NCBI GenBank assembly: GCA_024734495.1
Contig: JALMQS010000225.1
Coordinates: 3,804,369 to 3,868,368, forward strand
Source: Forficula auricularia
Lineage: Eukaryota > Arthropoda > Insecta > Dermaptera > Forficulidae
Direction: 5' to 3'
Length of the DNA: 64,000 bases
Below the pieces are notes generated by a model that saw only the letters and a program-made list of their open reading frames with translations, made no database searches and was not told the origin of the DNA. Positions 21,440 through 32,115 of this stretch are shown here, in pieces. Both the position numbers and the translations under genes were made by a program. The number at the start of each line of letters is the position of its first letter. Position 1 is the first letter of the stretch.

Positions 21440-22099
21440 GTGAGTATCATCATCATCATTGAGTATACAGTCCTAAGACTGGTTTGATGCAACAATCCGT
21501 CTCCACTCGACTCTGTCCCCCGCCAGCTGTTTAACCTCTCTAAATGTCTGGCATCCCATATCCCCAATTATTTGGTTGAAATATTCTAATCTGGTTCTTC
21601 CCCTTCCCCTTTTCTTTCCCACCTCCCCCTCCAAGATATCCCTAAGCAGTCCCCCATGTCTCAGTGTGTGCCCCATCATCTGACCTCTTCTCTTCTTCAG
21701 ACTCTTCCACAAGGTTTTTCTTTCTCCGATTCTTCCAAGAACTTCTTCATTTGTAATTTTATCCATCCATTTGATATTCATCATTCTTCTGTAGCACCAC
21801 ATTTCGAAAGCCTCCAATCTCTTTCTCTCCGCTTTTCCAATTGTCCAGGTTTCACACCCGTACATGGCTATGCTCCATACATATGTCTTCAATAGCAACT
21901 TCCTGTTTGCTAAGCTGATTGAGGAGGAGCATAGTAGTTTTTGTTTTGTATTAAACCCCATTTTTGCTTGGGCAATTCTTGATTTAATTTCGTTTTTGCT
22001 CCTCCCATCCCATGTTATTTTACTTCCTAGGTAGCGGAATTCCTTAACTCCTTCTAGGTTTTCTTGGTTAATTTTGATGCATTCCTGTCTCGTTTGTTC

Positions 22100-22120
<21 letters not shown>
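21440..22120 (-). mobile_element. RTE LINE 2, 5'-truncated nested insertion
   Basis: On the minus strand an open frame runs from about 22101 to the stop at 21473. It contains YLGSKITWDG, the tail signature YGCETWTIGKAERKRLEAFE and MWCYRRMMNIKW, then GKKRGRGRTR. The 3' end is a TGATGATGAT-type tail at 21450, common for RTE elements. A T23 run at 22101-22123 marks the other boundary. A longer copy of the same family is at 34.7-37.2 kb. Confidence 0.75.
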
Positions 22121-22122
<2 letters not shown>

Positions 22123-22131
<9 letters not shown>

Positions 22132-22590
22132 TCTAAGAAGGTGACTCATTAAGCTTATTGTTCGGTATTCACTGCACCGTTTTGAGTGTTTGTTTCTGGG
22201 GATTTTACCAGTAGTATAGATTTTATTAAATATTTTTGTAATAATAATAATACTTTTGTCATCGAGAAGTTTGAGTATTTCTCCCTGTATTCCATCAGGA
22301 CCAGGAGCCTTCCCGTCTTTATTTAGAGAAATGGCTTTCCGAACCTCTTCTGTTGTAATGGGAAGTCCTGTTTTATCTTCAGATATTTCCACTTCTGACC
22401 GTTCATCTTCGAAGAGTTCTCCTATATAATTTTGCCATGTTTTTAGTTCTTTCTGTACATCTGTGATTGTTTGTCCACTTTCATCGACTAGCCTTCCATA
22501 ATTTCTTGTTCTGTACAGCCCTGCTGCTTCCTTCACTTTCTTATGGAGATTAAAGTGATCGTGTTTTTTCTCGAGTAAGTTAATATACAT
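22123..22590 (-). pseudogene. Upstream piece of the RTE 1 reverse transcriptase
   Basis: A 155-codon frame contains a helical linker and the RT entry motif TEEVRKAISLNKDGKAPGPD, with GIQGEILKLL after it. It ends at SEYRTISLMSHLL, just where RTE 2 has inserted. The endonuclease that should precede it is missing. Confidence 0.75.
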
Positions 22591-22636
22591 TAATTAATTG
22601 AATATCATACTAAAATACATTAAAATTATTCATATA

Positions 22637-22846
22637 TTAATGTATTTTTTTTAATATACCCCCCCCCCTGAATCCGCCCTTGATAGAATTCGACAGTTGT
22701 TTTTGTTTTTGAAGTTCCTTAACAGCTTTTGTCTGTGCGTCACCTGTTGGGTATTTAGCAGCGAATCGGGTATGTTTTGTAGTGAAGTGTCTCTCCAAAT
22801 TTGACTTCTTATTGTGTCTACTCCACCTATTTTTAACCGACTTCAA
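22637..22846 (-). pseudogene. hAT transposase N-terminal (BED-type) fragment
   Basis: The frame contains KSNLERHFTTKHTRFAAKYP followed by a Lys-rich helix (AVKELQKQKQ), the signature after the BED-type zinc finger of many hAT transposases. The transposase would continue beyond 22640 but does not. The palindromic element at 22829-23570 separates it from a hAT-type end at 23664-23737. Confidence 0.6.
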
Positions 22847-23570
22847 AAAAGGAGGAGGTTCTCTATTCGACTGATTTTTTTTTTTTTTTTTTTTTTTGTG
22901 CCTATGTTACCTCATATCTCCGCCAATTCTCAACCGATTTTGAAAATTTTTTTTGCATTGGGTCCAGTCTAGCTTCCGATTGGTCCCATTTTTTTTCGTA
23001 TTTTTTTCATAGGTATTAGACCTTTTTTATTAGGTTTGTTTAGACCTAACCTCTTTGTTTATGAACCGATTTCGATGGTTCTTTTTTTATCCGAAAGGGG
23101 GTGTCTTAGGGATGGTGTCATATTAATTTGGTCAAGTTCTGATGATATGATCACTATTAATGACATCACTAAAAAAGAGAAAAATAAAATAATTTTTAAG
23201 AAAAAATAAAAACCGACTTCAAAAAATTAAATGCAACAAATAAAATACACTAAAAAGGTATAAAATAATTATTATCTTATTTAGTTACAACTAAACGACG
23301 AAATATTAACATGAAATTACTTTTTGAAGTCGGTGCCAAACATATACCTTTTATGAATCGCACTCGACGGATCTTACTTAGTACGTTTGGAGGGTATGCT
23401 CGCTTATAGGTATAGTTTGTTTGGCACCGACTTCAAAAAGTAATTTCTTGTAAATATTTCGTCGTTTAGTTGTAACCTAAATAAGATAATAATTATTTTA
23501 TACCTTTTAGTGTATTTTATTTGTTGCATTTAATTTTTGAAGTCGGTTTTTATTTTTTTCTTAAAAAATT
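22829..23570 (+). repeat. ACCGACTTC-family palindromic element, copy 4
   Basis: Starts TTTTTAACCGACTTCAAAAA. It has the same single-copy flank and palindrome as copy 3 (loop with ATGAATCGCACTCGACGGAT) and ends TTTGAAGTCGGTTTTT near 23551. It interrupts a hAT element. Confidence 0.7.
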
Positions 23571-23663
23571 TATCACAGTTCTCTGTTGAGTGTTTTTATC
23601 CTGTTTCAAATATTTTTTTATTAGTTTTGAAAAATAAATTAATATAATTATTAATATTTGCGC

Positions 23664-23737
23664 ATCGAACTGGAGAGCCGCGTCTTGACATCAAAAGAGC
23701 CACATGTGGCTCGCGAGCCGCAGGTAGCCGACCCCTG
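23664..23737 (-). repeat. hAT-type terminal sequence
   Basis: Read on the minus strand it begins CAGGGGTCGGCTACCTGCGG and continues with GCTCGCGAGCCACATGTGGC. This is a CAG(A/G)GGT-type hAT terminus with subterminal palindromes. The opposite end was not found. Confidence 0.5.
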
Positions 23738-23742
23738 TAATA

Positions 23743-23781
23743 GACTGATGAAGAGAGAAATGCTTCGAAACTATAGTCTCG
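23743..23781 (+). ncRNA. Hammerhead-like motif beside the hAT end
   Basis: Plus strand: GACTGATGAAGAG, a weak stem to CTTC, then GAAACTATAGTC. It shares GAAACTATAGTC exactly with the motif at 12792-12828. The core CTGATGA is at 23745-23751. Helix II pairs poorly, so this copy is probably degenerate; no Penelope coding sequence is nearby. Confidence 0.35.
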
Positions 23782-23929
23782 TTATGAATCAAATTTATAA
23801 TTCAAGCAGAAGACACACTTTTTATTGTCTCCTTTGAGGCATACATTTTATTTATTTTCCTTTTTTTGCTATATTTTATTTTAATTTGTATATTGTTGTA
23901 TAAAAGGGCGCCTAAAATTGTTTTTTAAA

Positions 23930-24240
23930 ACCCTAGAACCAGCCCTGCCCTCATCAGCCCTCTTGCTAGCCCTCTGGACCCACACATCCCACCACCGCAC
24001 CCAGTTATTGCATTTCTACCATTTTAGTGGCTCCCAGATTATGTATACAAAATTTGGCTTAGTCTGATCCAAAGGCAAACAAGAATTCACATTTTTGACC
24101 CTCCCCACCATATTATCGGGGCGTTAGTTTTTGCATTTCTAGCTCTCTAGTGGCCCACAGTTTATGTATCCAAAATCTGGTTGAGTTTGCTTCAAAAACA
24201 AAAATATTCATTTTTTGACCCCCCCAGCCCATATTGAGTG
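23930..24240 (+). repeat. Helitron-related degenerate segment
   Basis: C-rich, then two diverged copies of a module reading TTGCATTTCTA(C/G)C...TTATGTAT(A/C)CAAAAT(T/C)TGG, related to sequences upstream of Helitron tails near 45.1 and 52.9 kb. No ends were identified. Confidence 0.35.
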
Positions 24241-24389
24241 GTTTTTTTTAGGAATTTTTTAAAGAAAAGTTTTTGGAAATCACAACCCCTATAGCTTTGC
24301 TCATAACAAAATTTGCATTAGAGAAAATAGTTTAGGAGATATTTGAATTTTCAAAATATAATTTATTGTTTTACTTTTTAGTACTTAAT

Positions 24390-24858
24390 TAATGTTATAG
24401 AGAAATATTTGCGGAATTTAACAGAAGGAAATGTATTTATTTTTATTATTTTTATATAATTTAATTTAAATTGAGTAGGTAAACAATTATTTTTATAGAG
24501 AAATGTTTGCGGAATTTAACAGGACAAAAGTCAAATTGATAGATAAATACATACATACATACATACATACAGGTGAATGTAATATAAAGAATGTAAAAAT
24601 TAAATTCGTTTCAAAAGATTTTTTCAGAAAACATCTAACCAGAAAAAAAATATCAAAATTTCCGATCAACCACCAAATTGACAGACTAATTCCATTTTTA
24701 GGGGTGAAGGAAAACGTCAGAGATGTGCCTCTCAGGCCGGTTGCGCCCGACAGAGGGTTAATAGTTTAAGCCCGAATTTTGAAAACAAAATTAATTGTGT
24801 AGTCTTCAGAGGGTAAAAAGTGACCAAAAATCCGCCGAAGGCGGGCATCGCAGCTTGT
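24390..24858 (+). mobile_element. Helitron remnant of another family
   Basis: Contains two copies of TTTGCGGAATTTAACAG (about 24409, 24506), a (CATA)n run leading into ACAGGTGAA, and a 3' hairpin CCGCCGAAGGCGGG followed by CATCGCAGCTTGT. The hairpin about 10 nt from a CTTG/CTAG-like end fits a canonical Helitron 3' terminus. The 88-codon frame here has no known domain. Confidence 0.5.
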
Positions 24859-25124
24859 AAAAGATAAAATCCTTCTATTATTTTTATTTTATTTTTCTTA
24901 TTCAGTCTTCTTGTTTAAAGCCTTTTCACATAACATGGCTAATTTTTGAAAATATTTATTAAACAACCTAGCGTGCGGGAAACTTTGTAAATTAGCTTAT
25001 GATGTTAACACAGTCATGTGATTTATTCATATTAAATGACAAAGATTCCCGCCTGCAGGGGAGACAACTGATATTTACAGGAAAGGCAATTTATTGCCTA
25101 TGCTAAAGGCGTTTCCATTAATTC

Positions 25125-26000
25125 GTTGCTTAGTATCCATGAGGCGACGGTAAAAAGCACAATGTCAAAGAAAAATCTAGTTTATTTCTTAGACTCTAGG
25201 GGACAGCACCATCACATCGAATTTCGGTTTTTCGCTCATAAATTCTTCAAAAATGGTCCGAATTGAAATTTTTTTTTGAAATTTTTGTTTTTTTACATAC
25301 TTTTTAGAAAAAAATAGAAAAAATTATATAAAGCCTTTTTATTTGCAATTTTTAGAGTTCGAAATTTTTAATATTGCTTTTAAAACTCTATGTAAGTACT
25401 CTTTGATTTTTTTGATAATTTTTAAATTCTATTGATTCTACATATTTTAAGAGCGTGTTGATAGTGGACATATGATAATTACTTTTTGTTTTTTATTTTC
25501 ATTTTCTTTCAACAAACTAAAATACTAATTATTTATTTTAAACACCCTGTTAACGATAAAAATTAATTCAAAATAACTAAAAAAAGAAGAACTCAATACC
25601 ATAAGTTTTAATGATGATTAGATAATAGCGAATAAATTTTTTTGGAAATTTTCAAAAATCGAAAAAAAAAATAGTAATTATCTTAGGACCACTATCAATC
25701 CAGTCTTCAAATTCGTAGAATGAATAGAAAGACAAAATAAAAAATTATCAAAAAAATCGAAAAGTACTGTTTCAAAAACATAAAATTTTCAAACTCAAAA
25801 ATCGCATATAAAAACACATTAAATATTTTTTAATATTTGAATTTACTCTATTTTTGAAGAAGTTATGAGCGAAAAACCGAAATTCGATATCTTTTAAACC
25901 AGTGATCAAAAAAAAATTCAAAATGGTGCTGCTACCTAGAGGTTAAGATATGAATTAGATTTTTCTTTGACATTGTGCTTTTTACCGTCGTCTGCATCCA
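25125..26000. repeat. 0.88-kb palindrome
   Basis: Left arm from GAGGCGACGGTAAAAAGCAC (25141) returns on the other strand at GTGCTTTTTACCGTCGTCTG (25976); the centre is near 25560. Internal shared block: CGAATTTCGGTTTTTCGCTC. Arms differ by many substitutions. Non-coding. Confidence 0.65.
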
Positions 26001-26324
26001 AGCATTTTGAATTAGAGACCTGAGAATAACCTAGTTTTCGTTTCAGGGATTCACGTTATAATATCTCGAAATAACTACTTTTTTAACCTTCTCTAGAACG
26101 GGTAGTTGATGATAAGGCAGGAGGGACCCTTTTCTACTTGATTTAGAATTTCTAAAAAAAATAGAAAATTAATTTTTAAAAAAACTAAAATTATTTTACA
26201 GAGTTTATTTCATACAAAGTTGAAAAAGTATTGTAACGTTTTTAAGAGTAAAATAATTAAAACGTACATTCCGGATTTGAACAATTCTACGGTAACTGTG
26301 GCGCCGCGATCTGACGATGGATTA

Positions 26325-27230
26325 TTATAGTACTGAACAAAATAAAACGATTTAATTAAATTAATCTTAAGAAATTCGAAGAGAAATTCAAAGATGTTTT
26401 TATAAAGCGAAATTTAGAGAATACTTAGCGAGACTACCGTTTTATACGAAACCATTGAGGTTCCCAGCTGATTCTCCATCCTGAATCCAAGAGAGCGAAA
26501 AAAGATATGGTCCATCTGGATGTTACCCGGTATCAATCCGCGTATAGCCGCATGATACCCCACGGACCACCCAGAGGGACATGGCATCTCAAGTTCTTAT
26601 ATATTACTCTCTCGATTCAGACGCCTTTTACAAGTCTATTCTTACATAGAGAGATGATACAAATTAATTTAGAATTCCGCGGAGTAAACTCGCGAGCAAA
26701 TCCACTCAGCGGAATTTTTAACAAATTTACTTATGATTTTGTTGAAAATTCCCGTTGAATGGATTCGCTCGCGAGACCCCTCCGCGGAATAAATTAGCCG
26801 TCTCTCTATGTAAGAATAGGCACTTGTAAGGCGTTCTGAGATTCGAGAGAGTAACATGCAAGAACTTTGAGATGCCATGTCTCCGCTGGTGGCCAAGGTG
26901 GAGTATGCATGTGACTATGCGCGGTTGGTGACCGCGGCACCAGACGGACTCACTATCTTTTCGCTCTCTTGGTTCAGAATGGAGAATCAGCTGGACCTCA
27001 ATAATTCGTATAAAACGGCAGATCTCGCTTAAGTGTCTACTAAATTTTCGCTTTATAAAACATCTTTTGATTTCTCTTTAATTTCTTAAGATTAATTTGA
27101 AATTAATTTGATAATTTTCATATATTTGTATAAACTATACTAGAAAAACAAATTTACTTATAATTTGTTAAAAATTCCGTTAGTTGGATTTGCTCTCGAG
27201 TTTACTCCGCGGAATTCTAAATTAAAATAA
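26325..27230. repeat. 0.75-kb palindrome plus a third partial arm
   Basis: Arms about 26345-26720 and 26745-27110 mirror each other (CCAGCTGATTCTCCATCCTG against its complement at 26978-26995; GCGGAGTAAACTCGCGAGCA near the centre). A further fragment of the central arm lies at 27150-27215. Short frames inside are not coding. Confidence 0.65.
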
Positions 27231-27639
27231 AACGAAATTGAAGAATAATATTTTTCGAGATTTCGCATTGTTTTCAAGATATCGAGTTTAAAAATACTGT
27301 TTTTTGTGTTTATTTTCTTTTATTTTTCAATTGTTTTTTTTTTTTTATAGAAATCGGATCCTCGAAAATGGCCCTAAAGATTTCAATGAAAATCACGGAT
27401 TCGAGAGTTTTTGGGTCGACATTTCGATCTGTCAGGGTCCCATCTTCGGGTAATTGATTTTTTCCTAATTAAACTAATTACACTGCTCAACAGAAATTAA
27501 ACAAAAATTTGTATCAGTAAACGTAATTCCAGGATCCCAGTAAGAGTTTTACGAGCTGATTCTCATGCAATTTCCCGATATTTTACAACACGTCCGAGTT
27601 TTGAACATTATAGTTAAGGAATTTTCCTGGGGGTGGGGA

Positions 27640-28650
27640 GGGATCTCAGTTTTTCCTTCATAAAATGAAAAGCACTGATCCTAGGAACTTGACTCCTATT
27701 TCATTCTGCAGAAAATTTTATTGAGCGTTTACTTGGACCACTTTTTTTGATAAAACTCTCAGATTTGGTACCGCGACATTTCAGCCCTCGACAAACATCC
27801 CCGACAAAATATCCCCCGACATAATATCTTCTGACAAAATATTCCCCAGTAATAAGGGAGAATACAAAAGAGATTAAGTGAGAAGCTTATAATCATAGTT
27901 TTGAATAATATAAACAGACTTTCATATTTTGGCGGCTAATTAGCCGTTTGAAAGTGCTGCTGTCTGTCGTTAGATTTTCTAGCTAACAATTTATTATTTT
28001 TACTATCTATAATATAGTATTTATCATCTATATTTACTTATTTATCGTCTATGTTTACATTACACAACTATTGATTGTTTGTTAAAAGTACGTATATTTT
28101 GTCGGGGGCTGAAATGTCGCGGAATCCTCAGATTTATAGATATCCAGTATTTTCAATGACGCATGAGGATTCGGATCATATCTTGTCCGGAAAATGTATG
28201 ATATCTATAAATCAAAGAGTTTTAAGAAAAAGTAGTTCAAGTAAACTTTCAAGTCACCAAAATTTTATAGAAAATGAAATAGAAATCAAGTTTCTAGGAT
28301 GAGTGCTTTTCAGTTTATGAAGGAAAAACTGAGAATTTTTGCAAAAAATTGCATTTTTTTTTAAAATTTCAACCTCATTGCGACACAAGTTACCATTATC
28401 CAATTAATATGAAACTTTATTTTAATTGTAGCAAATTTAATTTAGTTTTAAAATGTATAGATGCTTCTTTGTTGAAAACGTGCTCCTTCATGGTCAAAAT
28501 GGGAACTAATCGAAAAAAGTTGGGAGTTTTTGGGATATTCAAAAGTGATCCCTGGCGGCTGTTTTTGGATCCCCATTAAAAATCGAACTACTGGACCAAT
28601 TTTGTATTTCTTTTTGTATTCGATGTGAAATTCTGTCCTCTTTAAATTAC
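27640..28650. repeat. PAL-1 copy split by a nested element
   Basis: Left part 27640-27766 and right part 28136-28650 carry PAL-1 blocks (CTTCATAAAATGAAAAGCAC, GGATCATATCTTGTCCGGAA, CTTCATGGTCAAAATGGGAA). Joining them restores the order seen at 2.1-2.7 kb. The left arm is incomplete. Bases 27350-27490 upstream are a diverged Helitron 5' segment. Confidence 0.6.
27767..28126. mobile_element. MITE with 9-bp target duplication (Mutator-like candidate)
   Basis: Terminal inverted repeats GGTACCGCGACATTTCAGCC and, at the right end, the complement of GATTCCGCGACATTTCAGCC. Subterminal CCCCGACAAAATAT copies follow. It is flanked by CTCAGATTT at 27758-27766 and 28127-28135. The host PAL-1 sequence reads uninterrupted elsewhere. 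A 9-bp duplication suggests a Mutator-like transposase acting in trans. Confidence 0.75.
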
Positions 28651-28653
28651 TAG

Positions 28654-28920
28654 TATCTGGAGCCACCGAGCGATGCTCGGTGACTTTTTGCTGAATATTA
28701 ATATTATTTTTAATTTCTTTAACCTCCTGATGAGAAAACGATCTGGCTAGGTCTGGACCTCGACAAATTTCATCTTAATTGATCTTTTCTTAATTAAAAT
28801 AATTATTTATAAATGAAAATCTCAATAAAAAAGTTTTTTACATTTTTTTCAATTATCTTTTATTTATTAATTGGTTTTTTAATTTTAAAGCCCACTAATA
28901 GGTTATAACAAATATTAATA
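28654..28920. mobile_element. Helitron pieces in opposite orientations
   Basis: 28654-28710 is the minus-strand 3' end (AGTATCTGGAGCCACCGAGC). 28730-28918 is plus-strand internal sequence of the same family (CGATCTGGCTAGGTCTGGAC). The boundary between them is a rearrangement or nested copies. Confidence 0.5.
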
Positions 28921-28922
28921 TA

Positions 28923-29727
28923 TCTACTCTTATTAAACGAGCAAAAATTGTTTGTATATTTATTTATATATAATATTTGTATCTTGGTTCTATTTTGAAA
29001 ACGGCTCTACCGATTTTAATGAAACAAATTCTATTAACAAGTTTTGAGGATGAGAAAGCGATCTGGCTAGGTCTGGACCTCGACAAATTTAATCTTAATT
29101 GATCTTTTCTTAATTAAAGTAATTATTTATAAATGAAAATCTCAATAAAAAAAGTTTGTTTACATTTTTTTCAATTATCTTTTATTTTTAATTGGTTTTT
29201 TAATTTTAAAACCCACTAATAGGTTATAGCAAATATTAATATATATATTAAAATTAGGAATTTTTGTTTGTTTTTAATTAACAGGTGTCTAAATCATAAC
29301 ATTACTAGATGTGTTTACAAATAAAGTGGTTGAAGTGGCTTTTTTTATATAACTTGGAAACAAATCTTATTTAATTTTATGTTTTTATTTCAGATCCTAT
29401 ACGATTATTTTTTTATTATTATTTTCCTAGTTATTTTTTATATTGTTTATTAATATGAACGAATGTGAGCAAATTGGTGTACGAGTAAACTAATATTATA
29501 CACATAATATGTGGACCATTAGAAAGCTAGAAATGCAAAAACTGGGTGCGGGGTGGGGTGGATCGTGGGAGGTGGGGTGCAGTTGTGAGGGATCCGGGGG
29601 TGAGAGGTGCGGTTGGGGCGGGGTGGGGCGGAGTGGGGGTGCAGTGGTGGGGGCGAGGTGTGTGGTTTCGGGCGGGGGGTTGGGCGGGGTCAGGGGTTAC
29701 CGTGCATCGCTCGGTGGCTCCAGGTAC
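28923..29727 (+). mobile_element. Complete non-autonomous Helitron (reference copy)
   Basis: 805 bp. The 5' end is TCTACTCTTATTAAACGAGC after an A. It includes the conserved 5' region, an AT-rich middle, a G-rich tail (about 29540-29690) and the hairpin CCGTGCATCGCTCGG followed by TGGCTCCAGGTAC|T. No ORF of significance. Confidence 0.7.
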
Positions 29728-29734
29728 TTGAGTT

Positions 29735-30073
29735 TTATAATCAATTAAAATTTTCAAATTCTAATATATAATAATATTTGCTATAAAATCTATTGCGTGG
29801 TTTTAAAATTATAAAACCAATTAATAAATAAAAGATAATTGAAAAAAATGTAAACAAACTTTTTTATTAATATTTACATCTGTCAATAATTACATTAATT
29901 AAGAAAAAGTCAATTAAGATGAAATTCTGATGAGGTCCAGACCTAGCCAGATCACTTTATCATCCTCAAAACTTGTTAATAGAGTTGGTTTCATTAAAAT
30001 CGTTAGAGCCGTTTTCTAAATAAAAATAAAAAATATATAAATATACAATTTTTGCTCGTTTAATAAGAGTAGA
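29735..30073 (-). mobile_element. Helitron 5' half, inverted
   Basis: The minus-strand 5' terminus is at 30073 (GAGTAGA on the plus strand). It continues with family sequence to about 29760 and lacks the 3' tail. It lies tail to tail with the complete copy at 28923-29727. Confidence 0.6.
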
Positions 30074-30290
30074 TAAGACGGTTATTTACAAAATATGGAC
30101 CGTTTTCGAGTTATATGCAAAAAACTGGAAAAAGTCCGAAAATTTCCAGGTTTTTCGGCCACCAAAAGTTGTCCCCCACGCTTTCGAGGTCGCAAACTCA
30201 GATTCGGCATACCCATACCATACCAAAAGATCATAGAAAAAAAAATATTTTCCCGCAATTAATGTAAGCTGAACCATTTTTTACTTTCAC
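30066..30290 (-). repeat. PAL-1 terminal fragment
   Basis: Matches the outer right arm of PAL-1: CCAAAAGTTGTCCCCCACGC and CCCGCAATTAATGTAAGCTG. Confidence 0.6.
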
Positions 30291-30339
30291 ATTTATATTC
30301 ATAGAATATAATGTGGATATATTGCGATGGCCTGTCTGA

Positions 30340-30720
30340 GTCCTGACTCTTTGAGAGCTTGTATCTCAGAGATGAAAAAAGTTAATTTCATTTTGTAACT
30401 TCTAGGTGGAAGGAATCGATACCCTTAATAGTTGAAAACCGGATTTAGGACATAAAACCGGAAATTGTGGTCCCCAGAGGCCAAAAAGGGGTTCAAAATC
30501 TATTGGTCAGTGCGTACGTATGTATGTACCCACCTGCGTTTCGCAACCATAAGTCTCAGAGCGACGAAATTCGAAACTTAAGCTCGATACCTATAGGCTA
30601 GAATGAGTATAGCAAGATTTTGGTTGAAAAAAATTTACATGAAAGATTTTTCGTTTTTTTTTTTTATTTTCTCAAAAACGGCTTTAACGATTTTTTAAAA
30701 AAAATAGTGTATTTACGAGA
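30340..30720 (+). repeat. Dispersed module with GTACGTATGT run
   Basis: Shared with 47510-47760: GGTCAGTGCGTACGTATGTA, CCTGCGTTTCGCAACCATAA, then a GATTTTTCGTTTTTTT block. Non-coding. Confidence 0.55.
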
Positions 30721-30882
30721 GGTGAACCGCGATTGGAATTAGGTGTACACCGTCTTTGGAATTCATTAGATAATCTTTTGTCATCTATTGTCTTCTGCTT
30801 GGAAATGAAAGTGGAATTGGAAGTAGGTGTACACAATTTTAGGTCGCGGTTCACCACTCGGGAAACAAACACTGTGTAAATA

Positions 30883-31271
30883 TACCGGGTGAGTTTTTAA
30901 TCTTGAAACAGTTCATTATATGAAAAAATGACTATTTATATCAAAGGTGAAACTAAACTACGCTATTGTTTGTCGACCTAGAACAAGCTTTCAAGGGTAT
31001 TTCGAAGTTAAGTTCTGTTTTTTAAATGGGGATTTATATGTTTATTTTTTACTTAGGGAAAGTTGGGTAGGTTTTAGGTGAAACGATATGAAATGATATT
31101 TGTCCGGTCCAGTCCTAGCGCTCACCGCTAGATGGCACTGCGACCTCATACATAGTAGTTTGTTCAAATAAACAATACTTTAATATTAGTAATAATACTT
31201 TAAGTAAACAACAGTCAAATTGTCAAACACACTGTACACTACATGAGTCAATCTATTTATAATGAAATAAT
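30883..31271. repeat. Repeat segments with copies elsewhere, next to the assembly gap
   Basis: 30883-31040 (TATACCGGGTGAGTTTTTAA) is inverted at 34075-34262. 31080-31271 (CGCTCACCGCTAGATGGCAC) is inverted at 55808-56130. The second runs into the N gap. Confidence 0.55.
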
Positions 31272-31371
31272 NNNNNNNNNNNNNNNNNNNNNNNNNNNNN
31301 NNNNNNNNNNNNNNNNNNNNNNNNNNNNNNNNNNNNNNNNNNNNNNNNNNNNNNNNNNNNNNNNNNNNNNN
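31272..31371. other. Assembly gap, 100 N
   Basis: Exactly 100 Ns, the usual placeholder for a gap of unknown size. Order or distance across it should not be trusted. Confidence 0.98.
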
Positions 31372-31694
31372 TGAAACCGTTGGATGTTTTAAATTATTTG
31401 TGCCAAAAAACTTAATTATTTTGTATCCGAATACTCTGTTGTAGCTCTGAGAATTTTATTAACACTCTCTGTCTCTGTAGCTAGTGGGAAAAGAAGTTTT
31501 TTCACAAATTAAAATTAATAAAAAAACTACGTAAGAAGTTCAATAAACTAAACAAAACTTAGAAATCTGTCTTTAATTTCTATTGAATCTTCATTGACTA
31601 CACATCCTAATTAACCAATTGTTAAAGTTAAATTTAGAAGGGTTAAAATGTAGTAGATTGATGTAGTTGATCGTTGTTATCATTATTTTAAAGA
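31372..31694. other. No feature recognised
   Basis: AT-rich sequence after the gap, with no frame over 60 codons and no repeat ends that I can see. Confidence 0.5.
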
Positions 31695-32115
31695 ACTTAG
31701 TTTATATTCAATTGGATGTTGATGAAGGCAGTCCACGGTGGTTGTAAAAAAATAAGACTATAGTGGTTCTTATTATTTTACATTTTATTTGTTAAACTCG
31801 ACGTTTCGGAGATTTATTCTCTCCTTCTTCAGGGTATGTATTTGTTACCCTGAAGAAGGAGAGAATAAATCTCCGAAACGTCGGTTTAACAAATAAATGT
31901 AAAATAATAAAACCACTATAGTCTTATGATAGCGAGTGAATGTACTTGTCAGGACAAAAGGAGTCATGGAAGTAGGTAAAGAGATACTACAAACAGACAG
32001 ACTGGCTCTTCTGCATGTCTACGCCATCTCGCGGCTTGTCACATAAGTTCCAACATCTTATTTTTTTACAACCACCGTGGACTGCCTTCATCAACATCCA
32101 ATTGCATCATTTATA
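31695..32115. repeat. Penelope-type foldback with hammerhead-like hairpins
   Basis: Outer arms TTGGATGTTGATGAAGGCAG (31708) and its complement (about 32080-32103) enclose an inner palindrome at 31795-31910. Both inner arms read CCTGAAGAAGGAGAGAATAA then ATCTCCGAAACGTCGG. The same terminal arms occur at 56.92-57.69 kb and, diverged, at 51.6-52.06 kb. Confidence 0.6.

Larger units (their letters stand above)
20215..22590 (-). mobile_element. RTE-clade LINE 1, split by a second RTE insertion
   Basis: Two minus-strand pieces of one reverse transcriptase (22590-22123 and 21432-20244) are separated by 690 bp of another RTE. The frame before the gap ends at an RT motif (EYRTISLMSHLL) and the frame after it resumes at GDTQFGFRKATGTREA, as expected of one interrupted RT. 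The 5' endonuclease is absent. Confidence 0.75.
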
